Both the position numbers and the translations under genes were made by a program. A stretch of 64,000 nt of DNA from Sphingobacteriia bacterium 28-36-52 (GTDB lineage Bacteria; Bacteroidota; Bacteroidia; Chitinophagales; Chitinophagaceae), in NCBI GenBank assembly GCA_002281575.1, contig NCGN01000007.1:62001-126000 (forward strand). The letters run 5' to 3'. The notes beneath the pieces were generated by a model. It saw nothing but the letters and a program-made list of their open reading frames with translations. It had not been told where the DNA came from and did no database searches. Numbering within the stretch: position 1 is the stretch's first letter; every line of letters begins with the position of its first letter. Shown here one piece after another: positions 37,369 to 45,159 of the stretch.

Positions 37369-39237
37369 ATGAATATGCAAAAATTGACTTTTTCTTTTTT
37401 GGTGGGATGCTTATTATTGAGCACTGTATTGTTGGCACAGCCCGATCGCTGGCAGCAAAAAATCAAGTACACTATTAATGTGAACATGAATGTTGAGACC
37501 AATCGATTTAATGGTACCGAAAAGATTGATTATTTTAATCAATCTCCAGATACCCTTACTAAAATATTCATGCACTTATATTGGAATGCGTTTCAGCCCA
37601 ATAGCAGTATGGATATTCGAAGCAGAGAATTAGGAAAAACCAAATTGGCCGATCCAAGAAGAAACAACGATGGATTAGATTGGGATGCAAGAGTGAAAGA
37701 TAGAATCAGCAAATTAAAGCCAGATGAAATAGGGTACCAAAATGTAAAATCTGTTTTAATTAACGGTGTTGCACAAAAGTTAATTGAGCATGAAACCATA
37801 TTAGAAATTGTATTGGCAAAACCCATTTTGCCAAAGTCTAAAATATCCATGGATGTGGCATTTGAAGCACAAGTACCTAAACAAATAAGAAGAAGTGGAA
37901 GAGACAATGCAGAAGGCATTCGTTACAGTATGTCGCAATGGTATCCTAAAGTAGTAGAATACGATTACCAAGGGTGGCATGCAAATCCATATATAGCACG
38001 CGAGTTCTATGGTGTATGGGGAGACTTTGATGTAAATATTACCATTGATAAAAAATACTTGGTAACTGCAGGTGGCGATTTATTAAATGCCAATGAAATA
38101 GGATTTGGATACGAAGCCAAAGGAGTTCAAGTAAAACCAGCAACTGGCAATACCTTGACCTGGAAATGGCAGGCGAATAATGTGCATGATTTTATGTGGG
38201 CAGCAGATCCAAATTATAAATTAATAACCAGAACAATACCTGGTGGCCCATTATTAAAAGTGGTGTATAAGCAAGTAGATTCTTTAGAGAATCGCTGGCA
38301 AAAAATGGCCGACACTTGTGCATTAATTTATCCAATCATTGCTAAAACATTTGGAGCTTATCCATACAAGACCTACACATTTGTACAAGGCGGAGATGGT
38401 GGTATGGAATATCCTATGGCTACTTTATTAAAAAGTGCCAGTATAGGAACTGCCATACACGAATGGATGCATAGCTGGTACCAGATGATTTTAGGTAGTA
38501 ATGAATCTTTGTATGCTTGGATGGATGAAGGCTTTACCGATTATTCAAGTACTAGGGCAATGGCGATGTTAAGAAATAGTCCTGGCTTTTGGTACAATGG
38601 TTCCTACGGCGGATACTACAGATTAGCAAGAAGTGGATACGAAGAGCCTGCTAGTACACATGCTGATCATTTTAATACCAATTTTGCTTCTACTTCTTCA
38701 GCGTATAGTAAGGGTGCTGTATTCATGGAGCAGTTGGGTTATATAGTTGGTGCAGATACCAGAGATAAAATTTTGCACGCTTATTTTAATACTTGGAAAT
38801 TCAAGCATCCCAATCCAAATGATTTTATTAGAGTAGCAGAAAAAGTAAGTGGGTTAGAATTAGATTGGTATAAAGAGTATTGGATCTATAGTACTAAAAC
38901 CATTGATTATGCAGTGGGAGACATTACTATGGTAGATAATAAAACCAGTATCACTATCAAACGCGTTGGTAAAATGCCTATGCCAATTGATGTATTGGTT
39001 ACTTATAAAGATGGTACACAAGAAATGCACTATATGCCTTTGAATTTGATGTATGGTGCTAAGTCATCAGAAACCAAAGTGCCCACTACCGTGCATGCTC
39101 CTTGGAAGTGGACACATCCCGATTATAGCTTTACAACCAGTAGGGCTGTAGGAGAAATTAAATCAATTGAAATTGATCCAAGCCAAAGATTAGCTGATAT
39201 TAACAAGACGAATAATAAGCTAGTGATTCCTGAATAA
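37369..39237 (+). CDS. Secreted M1 family metallopeptidase
   Basis: 622 residues from the ATG at 37369, which gives a signal peptide (MNMQKLTFSFLVGCLLLSTVLLAQ). The catalytic zinc motif HEWMH begins at His364, with the third ligand Glu in WMDEGFTDY, fitting HEx2Hx18E; the substrate-anchoring GGMEYP replaces GAMEN. Gluzincin aminopeptidase of the M1 family acting in the periplasm or outside; substrates unknown. Followed by a strong terminator shared with the convergent rsmG. Confidence 0.92.
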   Translation: MNMQKLTFSFLVGCLLLSTVLLAQPDRWQQKIKYTINVNMNVETNRFNGTEKIDYFNQSPDTLTKIFMHLYWNAFQPNSSMDIRSRELGKTKLADPRRNNDGLDWDARVKDRISKLKPDEIGYQNVKSVLINGVAQKLIEHETILEIVLAKPILPKSKISMDVAFEAQVPKQIRRSGRDNAEGIRYSMSQWYPKVVEYDYQGWHANPYIAREFYGVWGDFDVNITIDKKYLVTAGGDLLNANEIGFGYEAKGVQVKPATGNTLTWKWQANNVHDFMWAADPNYKLITRTIPGGPLLKVVYKQVDSLENRWQKMADTCALIYPIIAKTFGAYPYKTYTFVQGGDGGMEYPMATLLKSASIGTAIHEWMHSWYQMILGSNESLYAWMDEGFTDYSSTRAMAMLRNSPGFWYNGSYGGYYRLARSGYEEPASTHADHFNTNFASTSSAYSKGAVFMEQLGYIVGADTRDKILHAYFNTWKFKHPNPNDFIRVAEKVSGLELDWYKEYWIYSTKTIDYAVGDITMVDNKTSITIKRVGKMPMPIDVLVTYKDGTQEMHYMPLNLMYGAKSSETKVPTTVHAPWKWTHPDYSFTTSRAVGEIKSIEIDPSQRLADINKTNNKLVIPE

Positions 39238-39256
39238 GGAATGTTGAAATTATAAG

Positions 39257-39288
39257 AAACCGTCCTGAATAATTGGGACGGTTTTTTT
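39257..39288 (+). terminator. Intrinsic terminator after the M1 peptidase gene
   Basis: AAACCGTCC (39257-39265) pairs with GGACGGTTT (39276-39284) around a 10-nt loop, followed by a T-run to 39288. It touches the 3' end of rsmG on the other strand. Confidence 0.85.
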
Positions 39289-39943
39289 ATTTGGCTACGT
39301 GAATTATATATTTCTCCTCAAAATAAGACTCAGGAAATATTTTGAAAATCGGCATCATTTTAGGACGGGCACCACTCTCAAAAATTTCTTGATTGAGGTC
39401 GCCCCCTTTTAAACAAATCAAACCATTTCTAAGTCCACCATCTGTAATAGGAGCAGTGGGCTTTTTAATTAAGGGCATGCTCCATTTTAAAAGATCTTTT
39501 AATGGAGCTACTGCTCTAGAAACGGCAAAATCAAATTTTCGGTTCGTAATGTCTTCTGCTCTGGTATGTTTGGTAGTAATATTTTTTATACCTGCACCTT
39601 CGCAAACAGCTTCTACAACTTTTAATTTTTTAGCAATGCTGTCTACCAAATGAAATTGAACTTCCGGAAAAAAAATGGCCAATGGAACACCTGGAAATCC
39701 GCCACCACAGCCAATATCAATGATATTCATGCCCTTGGAAAAATCTGCAATAGCTGCAATACTTAAAGAGTGCAATACATGGTGTAAATAAATGCTGTCT
39801 ATATCTTTTCTAGAAACTACATTTATTTTAGCATTCCAATCTTTGTATAATTCTTCCAATAATCTAAACTGCTCTAGCTGTGTGGGCGTAAAGTCGTCGA
39901 AGTATTTGGTTATTAGTTCCAGTTTTTGCGGGGCGCTTTCCAT
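39287..39943 (-). CDS. rsmG: 16S rRNA (guanine(527)-N(7))-methyltransferase
   Basis: 218 residues from the ATG at 39943 (MESAPQKLELITKYF); a longer frame upstream lies within the glycosyltransferase gene. The SAM-binding loop NIIDIGCGGGFPGVPLAIFF is diagnostic of RsmG (GidB), followed by FHLVDSIAKKLKVVE. It methylates G527 of 16S rRNA. The 5' end overlaps the glycosyltransferase by 31 nt; both are on the minus strand and probably cotranscribed. Confidence 0.94.
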   Translation of the reverse strand: MESAPQKLELITKYFDDFTPTQLEQFRLLEELYKDWNAKINVVSRKDIDSIYLHHVLHSLSIAAIADFSKGMNIIDIGCGGGFPGVPLAIFFPEVQFHLVDSIAKKLKVVEAVCEGAGIKNITTKHTRAEDITNRKFDFAVSRAVAPLKDLLKWSMPLIKKPTAPITDGGLRNGLICLKGGDLNQEIFESGARPKMMPIFKIFPESYFEEKYIIHVAK

Positions 39944-41037
39944 ATAGCAGGTACAGTAAATAGGTAATAAAAAAACATCCAAATATCTAAGAACAAGAAC
40001 CAAGGATATAGGTCTTTCTCATTCAGTTTGTTCATGCCTTTGTACAATACAATAGCTTGTACAATAAAGCGAAGTGCAAAAACACCGACTGCCAATTGCC
40101 AGTTGAGAAATAAAATGCTCAACACCAATAATGGGTAAACCAAGAATAAGGAAAACGAATACAATCCCAATAAAAATTTATGTATTGGTTTATAATATTT
40201 ACCTGTTGAATAGTGTCGATATTTTTGGGTCATCCATTCTCCCCAACTATTTTTGGCATCACTTAATGTATGCGTATCATGGTCTAATAAGATGGCAGTA
40301 TTATCTGCAGTTGCTACTTGGTTGATGAACAAATCATCGTCTCCACTTGGTATTTGATTAATGGAAGAGAAGCCTTTATTTTTAAAGAACAATTCTTTTT
40401 TATAACTCAGGTTTCTGCCAACGCCCATATATGGTTTGCCTGCCAACGCATAAGAGAAATATTGTAAAGCAGTGTGGAAAGTTTCAAAACGAATCAACTT
40501 ATTCAATAAACCTGGTTTCTTGTGATAAGCTCCATAACCCAATACAATTTCTGTTTCATCTTCATAAGCCCCTTGCATTTTCTTTATCCAGTTTTCAGAT
40601 GCTGGAACACAGTCTGCATCCGTTAATAGGACAATTTCATACTTAGCACTTTTAATTCCCATAGACAATGGAAATTTCTTACCACTGATCATCTTAGCTT
40701 CTTGGGTAAGTTCTATCATATTCAGGTTCTTAAAAGAGCGCCTGAACTCGTCAATCACATATTTACTTTCGTCGGTAGAGTTGTCGTTTACTAAAACCAC
40801 TTCATGCGTAGTGGCATAATCTTGTACCAGCACTCCAGGTAAATTTTTTACTAAGTTATGGGCTTCGTCTCGTGCGCAAATAATCACCGAAACAGGATGT
40901 TCAACTGAAGTTTCTTTTTCGGTTGCTTTATAATAAGCCATTCTTCTAAAGAAATACAGGTAATAAAAAACCTGTATAGCTATAACAGTACAGAAAAGTC
41001 CGAAACAAATGGTCCAGACAATAGCGGGTATGATCAT
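39913..41037 (-). CDS. Membrane-anchored glycosyltransferase family 2
   Basis: 374 residues from the ATG at 41037 (MIIPAIVWTICFGLFCTVI). One N-terminal membrane segment, a GT2/GT-A domain (about 45-270, with VSVIICARDEAHNL and the DxD-like LLTDADCVPAS), the QxxRW-like MTQKYRHYSTGKYY, and three or four C-terminal membrane segments. It transfers sugar from a nucleotide donor to an unknown acceptor, probably for an exopolysaccharide or glycolipid. A -7 element lies 4 nt upstream, overlapping the divergent tgt promoter region. Confidence 0.85.
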   Translation of the reverse strand: MIIPAIVWTICFGLFCTVIAIQVFYYLYFFRRMAYYKATEKETSVEHPVSVIICARDEAHNLVKNLPGVLVQDYATTHEVVLVNDNSTDESKYVIDEFRRSFKNLNMIELTQEAKMISGKKFPLSMGIKSAKYEIVLLTDADCVPASENWIKKMQGAYEDETEIVLGYGAYHKKPGLLNKLIRFETFHTALQYFSYALAGKPYMGVGRNLSYKKELFFKNKGFSSINQIPSGDDDLFINQVATADNTAILLDHDTHTLSDAKNSWGEWMTQKYRHYSTGKYYKPIHKFLLGLYSFSLFLVYPLLVLSILFLNWQLAVGVFALRFIVQAIVLYKGMNKLNEKDLYPWFLFLDIWMFFYYLFTVPAIWKAPRKNWN

Positions 41038-41041
41038 GCCG

Positions 41042-41049
41042 CAAAAATA
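41042..41049 (-). promoter_or_regulatory. -7 promoter element for the glycosyltransferase gene
   Basis: Minus-strand TATTTTTG matches TAnnTTTG exactly and ends 4 nt before the ATG at 41037. It is 13 bp from the plus-strand -7 element of tgt, so the two promoters overlap. Confidence 0.5.
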
Positions 41050-41062
41050 GGGCAAAGACCAC

Positions 41063-41070
41063 TACTTTTG
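41063..41070 (+). promoter_or_regulatory. -7 promoter element for tgt
   Basis: TACTTTTG matches TAnnTTTG exactly and ends 4 nt before the tgt ATG at 41075, giving a predicted leader of almost zero length. No TTTG is seen at the -33 position. Confidence 0.5.
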
Positions 41071-41074
41071 CAGG

Positions 41075-42214
41075 ATGGCCGCACTAAGTTTTACACTAAA
41101 AAATACCGCAAATGGATCCGCAGCAAGAGCGGGTGTTATTGAAACAGACCATGGAACCATTCAAACGCCTATCTTCATGCCAGTAGGCACCGTAGGGTCG
41201 GTAAAAGCAGTAACCCAACAGCAATTGAAGTTGGATGTACAAGCCCAGATTATTTTAGGCAATACCTATCATTTATATTTAAGACCTGGAACAGAAGTGT
41301 TGGAAGCAGCGGGGGGATTGCACCGCTTCAATGGATGGGACCGCCCCATTTTAACCGATAGTGGTGGATACCAGGTATTTTCTTTGGCAGCCAATAGAAA
41401 AATTAAGGAAGAGGGGGTAGTATTTCAGTCTCATATTGATGGAAGCAAGCACTTGTTTTCTCCTGAGTCGGTAATGGATATTCAGCGAAGTATTGGAGCT
41501 GATATCATCATGGCATTCGACGAATGTCCTCCGTATCCAAGCACATATGAATATGCCAAAAAAAGCATGGAGTTAACCCATCGATGGTTAAATAGGTGTA
41601 TTGCACGATTGGCTGAAACACCTGATAAATATGGCTATACACAAAATTTATTTCCCATAGTACAAGGAAGTACTTACAAAGATTTGCGAAAAGCTTCTTG
41701 TGAATTTATTGCTTCCCGTGGAGCAGTTGGGAATGCCATTGGCGGATTAAGTGTAGGAGAGCCCGAAGACATGATGTACGAATTTACTGCATTGTGTACA
41801 GAGCACTTGCCTTTAGATAAACCTCGTTATTTAATGGGTGTTGGAACTCCATGGAATTTATTGGAGTGTATTGATTTAGGTATTGATATGTTTGATTGTG
41901 TAATGCCCACTCGCAATGGCCGAAACGGTATGTTGTTTACTACACAAGGCGTAATTAATATCCGAAATAAAAAATGGTACAAAGACTTTAGCCCCATTGA
42001 TCCTGGGCTGCCTTCTGAAACCAGCCAGTATTATACTAAAGCATATTTGCGTCATTTATTTGTAGCAGAAGAAATTTTGGGATTACAAATCGCCAGCATA
42101 CATAACTTAAGTTTTTATTTGTGGTTGGTGGGTGAAGCAAGAAAGCATATTCTAGACAATACATTCGGCAGTTGGAAGAAAGAAATGTTGGTGATATTAA
42201 AGCGGCGATTATAA
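41075..42214 (+). CDS. tgt: Queuine tRNA-ribosyltransferase (tRNA-guanine transglycosylase)
   Basis: 379 residues. Substrate-binding ILTDSGGYQVFSL, the general acid/base FDECPPYPSTY and the nucleophile region MFDCVMPTRNGRNG are intact. It swaps guanine for preQ1 at position 34 of GUN-anticodon tRNAs on the way to queuosine. Oddity: around residues 310-318, where most bacterial Tgt proteins have the zinc-binding CxCxxC, this protein reads GLPSETSQYY with no Cys, although the later His in ASIHNLSF is kept. I recall other Bacteroidota Tgt proteins sharing this loss, so it is probably a lineage trait. Confidence 0.93.
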   Translation: MAALSFTLKNTANGSAARAGVIETDHGTIQTPIFMPVGTVGSVKAVTQQQLKLDVQAQIILGNTYHLYLRPGTEVLEAAGGLHRFNGWDRPILTDSGGYQVFSLAANRKIKEEGVVFQSHIDGSKHLFSPESVMDIQRSIGADIIMAFDECPPYPSTYEYAKKSMELTHRWLNRCIARLAETPDKYGYTQNLFPIVQGSTYKDLRKASCEFIASRGAVGNAIGGLSVGEPEDMMYEFTALCTEHLPLDKPRYLMGVGTPWNLLECIDLGIDMFDCVMPTRNGRNGMLFTTQGVINIRNKKWYKDFSPIDPGLPSETSQYYTKAYLRHLFVAEEILGLQIASIHNLSFYLWLVGEARKHILDNTFGSWKKEMLVILKRRL

Positions 42215-42303
42215 TCCCCTTGGAAAACAGTGTGTGGATAAGCGCAAACTAAATTTATTTTTATTCACTTATGTACTAATTGTATTAAGCATAGCAAATT
42301 GAG

Positions 42304-42336
42304 TGGTAGATTAGCATTACTTACTAATCCGCTACC
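42304..42336 (+). other. Imperfect inverted repeat between tgt and the LptF/LptG gene
   Basis: GGTAGATTAG can pair with CTAATCCGCTACC with a small bulge. It lies in a 182-bp spacer that ends in a terminator hairpin. It may be part of the tgt 3' UTR or a small RNA; no further support. Confidence 0.25.
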
Positions 42337-42354
42337 TCTGAAGCCCTAAAATTG

Positions 42355-42383
42355 ATACATCCATTTTCATGGATGTATTTTTC
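42355..42383 (+). terminator. Intrinsic terminator upstream of the LptF/LptG gene
   Basis: ATACATCCAT (42355-42364) pairs with ATGGATGTAT (42369-42378) over a 4-nt loop and is followed by a T-run. It ends immediately before the -7 element of the next gene. Confidence 0.75.
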
Positions 42384-42391
42384 TATCTTTG
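42384..42391 (+). promoter_or_regulatory. -7 promoter element for the LptF/LptG gene
   Basis: TATCTTTG is an exact TAnnTTTG match ending 5 nt before the ATG at 42397. The -33 region falls inside the preceding terminator stem. Confidence 0.45.
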
Positions 42392-42396
42392 AGTTA

Positions 42397-43488
42397 ATGA
42401 AGAAGCTTGATTGGTACATACTCAAAAAATTCCTCACTACTTTCTTCTTTGCTATATTTCTTTTTGCTGTTATTGCTATTGTGGTAGATGTAAGCGAAAA
42501 GACCGATGATTTTGTGCGTTCACAGTTGGGTTTTAGGCGGATTATAACCGACTATTACGCAGGCTTTATACCACATATAATTGCCCTCTTATTTCCATTA
42601 TTTGTTTTTATTGCAGTAATCTTTTTCACTTCTAAAATGGCGGGGAATAGTGAAATAGTTGCCATACTAGCAAGTGGAACAGGATATTCAAGGTGGTTAA
42701 GACCTTATTGGATTGGAGGAATTTTAATGGCTTCTTTATTATGGTTTGCCAATCAATATATAGTTCCCAAGGCCAATGTATTGCGCGGTAATTTTGAAGC
42801 GAAATACATAGATGCCAATTCTAGTTATAACGCGTTATTGGGTCAGTCGAATCATATTTATTTGCGCATAGACTCATTCACTTATGCGGGCATTCATTAT
42901 TATGATACGCTGGTAAAAAGAGGCGGCCCAGTATTCTTATACACGGTAAAAGACAATAAAGTAACCGAAAATCTAAGAGCAGAATCCATTATTTGGGATA
43001 CGGCCAGTAAAAAATGGAAGTTGGATGTTTTATTAGATCGGAAATTGAAACCCATGCAAGAGATGGTGGTAAATGAAACCACACGATTAATGAATTTCAA
43101 TTTTAAACCATCCGATTTAACGCGCGATAAATACACCAAAGACAAATTAACCACCCCGGAATTAACCCGATTTATTGCATTGGAAGAATTAAGGGGATCG
43201 GAGGGGTTGAATAGTTTGAAAGTTGAGCGATATAGGCGAGACGCTACTTGTGTAACAGTAATTTTATTGACTTTGATAGGAGCAATAGTAGCGGGAAGAA
43301 AAGTTAGGGGCGGAAGTGGGGTGCATTTGGCCGTTGGTTTTGTAACAGCAGCATTGTTCATTATCACCGATCGATTCTCTACTATATTTTCTACTAAGGG
43401 TAATTTGCCCCCATTAATGGCAGCCTGGATTCCTAATATGATATTCCTAATAGTTGTAGTATATCTATACAGAACGGCACCAAAATAA
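42397..43488 (+). CDS. LptF/LptG family lipopolysaccharide export permease
   Basis: 363 residues from the ATG at 42397 (MKKLDWYILKKFLTTFFFA), chosen because it is the family N-terminus and lies just after a -7 element. Three membrane segments at the N-terminal side (about 10-30, 55-78, 100-120), a periplasmic beta-jellyroll region (about 125-265), then three more at the end (LIGAIVAGRKVRGG, GFVTAALFIITDRF, WIPNMIFLIVVVYLY). It forms the membrane part of the LptB2FG transporter that lifts LPS from the inner membrane. Whether it is LptF or LptG cannot be decided here. Confidence 0.88.
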   Translation: MKKLDWYILKKFLTTFFFAIFLFAVIAIVVDVSEKTDDFVRSQLGFRRIITDYYAGFIPHIIALLFPLFVFIAVIFFTSKMAGNSEIVAILASGTGYSRWLRPYWIGGILMASLLWFANQYIVPKANVLRGNFEAKYIDANSSYNALLGQSNHIYLRIDSFTYAGIHYYDTLVKRGGPVFLYTVKDNKVTENLRAESIIWDTASKKWKLDVLLDRKLKPMQEMVVNETTRLMNFNFKPSDLTRDKYTKDKLTTPELTRFIALEELRGSEGLNSLKVERYRRDATCVTVILLTLIGAIVAGRKVRGGSGVHLAVGFVTAALFIITDRFSTIFSTKGNLPPLMAAWIPNMIFLIVVVYLYRTAPK

Positions 43489-43524
43489 TTATTTGTGAAA
43501 TTTTGCAAGAAGACTGGCATTGAT

Positions 43525-43555
43525 TTTGTTGTAGCTGCAACTTCAATTACCTTTG
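43525..43555 (+). promoter_or_regulatory. Full Bacteroidota-type promoter for citrate synthase
   Basis: TTTG at 43525-43528 and TACCTTTG at 43548-43555 are separated by exactly 19 nt, a complete match to the TTTG-N19-TAnnTTTG consensus for the primary sigma factor. The -7 element ends 30 nt before the gltA start codon. Best promoter seen in the window. Confidence 0.75.
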
Positions 43556-43585
43556 AAACATTAGATTATCTAACAATAGATTGCC

Positions 43586-44908
43586 ATGGGAATAATCAAA
43601 GACAGGTTTAAAGCAAAGGCTGATACAGCCAGTGCCGAGATAAAATCAATTATTAAGGAACACGGAAATAAAAAAGTAGGGGAAGTAACCCTGGCCCAGA
43701 TATACCAAGGAATGCGTGGTATTACAGGTTTGGTTACCGAGACCAGCTTATTAGATGCCCAAGAAGGAATTCGCTTCCGCGGATATTCTATTCCAGAATT
43801 GCAACAAAAATTGCCCAAGGCACCTAATGGCGGAGAACCTTTGCCAGAAGGATTATTCCATTTAATGTTGGTAGGAGACTTGCCTACAGAAGAAGAAGCC
43901 AACCATATTACCAGTGTATGGCAGCGCAGAAGCCATGTTCCCAATCATGTATTTGCAACCATTGATGCATTGCCGTTGAGCACACATCCGATGACCATGT
44001 TTGTGGTAGGGGTAATGGCATTGCAAACAGAAAGCAATTTTGCTAAAGAGTATTCCAAAGGAATGAATAAGAAAGACTATTGGAATGCTACTTACGACGA
44101 TGCTATGGATTTGATTGCACGTTTGCCAAGAATTGCAGCTTATATCTATAGAAGAAAGTACAAGAACAACGATCATATTCAACCCAATGGTTTGTTAGAT
44201 TGGGCAGGAAACTTTGCCCATATGATGGGATACGACGATGAAAGCTTTAAAGAGTTGATGCGTTTGTATATGACCATCCATGCAGATCATGAAGGTGGAA
44301 ACGTTTCTGCACATACCACCCATTTAGTAGGTTCTGCATTAAGCGATCCATTCTTGAGTTATGCAGCAGGAATGAACGGATTAGCGGGTCCATTACATGG
44401 ATTGGCTAACCAAGAAGTAATTAAGTGGATTTTTGAAATGCAAGAGCAACTAGGCACTGATAGTCCTAGCAAAGAACAGATTGCACAATATGTTCAAGAC
44501 ACTTTAACATCTGGTAAAGTAGTTCCAGGATATGGACACGCAGTTCTGCGTAAGACCGATCCAAGATTTACTGCACAAATGGAGTTTGGTAAAAAGCATA
44601 TGCCAGATGATAAATTGGTGAACACTGTTTGGAATATTTACGAAACAGTTCCACCTATTTTACAATCATTGGGAAAGATTAAAAATCCTTGGCCAAATGT
44701 AGACGCACATAGTGGAGCATTATTAGTACACTACGGATTTGTAGAGTATGAGTTCTATACCGTACTATTTGCCGTTAGCCGTGCCTTAGGTGTAATGGCC
44801 AGCTTGTGTTGGGACAGAGCATTGGGTTCTCCATTAGAGCGTCCAAAGAGTGTAACAACAGAGTCTGTGAAGCTTTGGTTAGAAGGAAAAGACCAAATTT
44901 GGGAGTAA
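43586..44908 (+). CDS. gltA: Citrate synthase
   Basis: 440 residues. Active-site segments are present: GPLHGLANQEV (His), VPGYGHAVLRKTDPR (His and Arg) and PWPNVDAHSGALL (Asp). The longer N-terminus and YIYRRKY resemble the eukaryote-like citrate synthase branch common in Bacteroidota. It condenses oxaloacetate and acetyl-CoA at the start of the TCA cycle. Monocistronic, with a near-perfect promoter and a terminator. Confidence 0.95.
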   Translation: MGIIKDRFKAKADTASAEIKSIIKEHGNKKVGEVTLAQIYQGMRGITGLVTETSLLDAQEGIRFRGYSIPELQQKLPKAPNGGEPLPEGLFHLMLVGDLPTEEEANHITSVWQRRSHVPNHVFATIDALPLSTHPMTMFVVGVMALQTESNFAKEYSKGMNKKDYWNATYDDAMDLIARLPRIAAYIYRRKYKNNDHIQPNGLLDWAGNFAHMMGYDDESFKELMRLYMTIHADHEGGNVSAHTTHLVGSALSDPFLSYAAGMNGLAGPLHGLANQEVIKWIFEMQEQLGTDSPSKEQIAQYVQDTLTSGKVVPGYGHAVLRKTDPRFTAQMEFGKKHMPDDKLVNTVWNIYETVPPILQSLGKIKNPWPNVDAHSGALLVHYGFVEYEFYTVLFAVSRALGVMASLCWDRALGSPLERPKSVTTESVKLWLEGKDQIWE

Positions 44909-44951
44909 ATTGGTTATTCAACAGCGCATGCTGTTAAGAAATATTGATACA

Positions 44952-44984
44952 AAGCCCGACTATAAAAATGGTCGGGTTTTTTTG
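44952..44984. terminator. Intrinsic terminator after citrate synthase
   Basis: AAGCCCGAC (44952-44960) pairs with GTCGGGTTT (44971-44979, one G-T wobble), followed by seven T on the plus strand. It can also act weakly on the minus-strand operon that ends at 45026. Confidence 0.82.
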
Positions 44985-45025
44985 TCTACAAGTTAACCGA
45001 CAGTTTTGCGGTAGTTTACCCAATC

Positions 45026-45139
45026 TTAATTTACTAATTCCCAATCACCTTGTACCGCTACGCAGACAGCACTTTTTCTGCAGCCAGCAAAGAAAAACAA
45101 TACAATCACTAAAAATAAAATTTTAAAATAGACTTTCAT
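45026..45139 (-). CDS. Very small predicted lipoprotein (37 residues)
   Basis: A complete 37-codon frame with ATG at 45139. The first 20 residues form a textbook lipoprotein signal (MKVYFKILFLVIVLFFFAGC, Cys20). Only 17 residues follow, with one further Cys (RKSAVCVAVQGDWELVN). It lies 20 bp downstream of the secreted-protein gene on the same strand, at the end of the adhesin operon. It could be a real micro-lipoprotein or the N-terminal remnant of a longer lipoprotein such as a lipocalin-like protein (GDWELV is suggestive). Confidence 0.55.
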   Translation of the reverse strand: MKVYFKILFLVIVLFFFAGCRKSAVCVAVQGDWELVN

Positions 45140-45159
45140 GATAATTGAATTTTATATTA

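Noticed and set aside
44944..45126. 60-codon plus-strand frame after citrate synthase
   Set aside because: It starts inside the terminator hairpin, has no family features, and lies antisense to the better-supported small lipoprotein.
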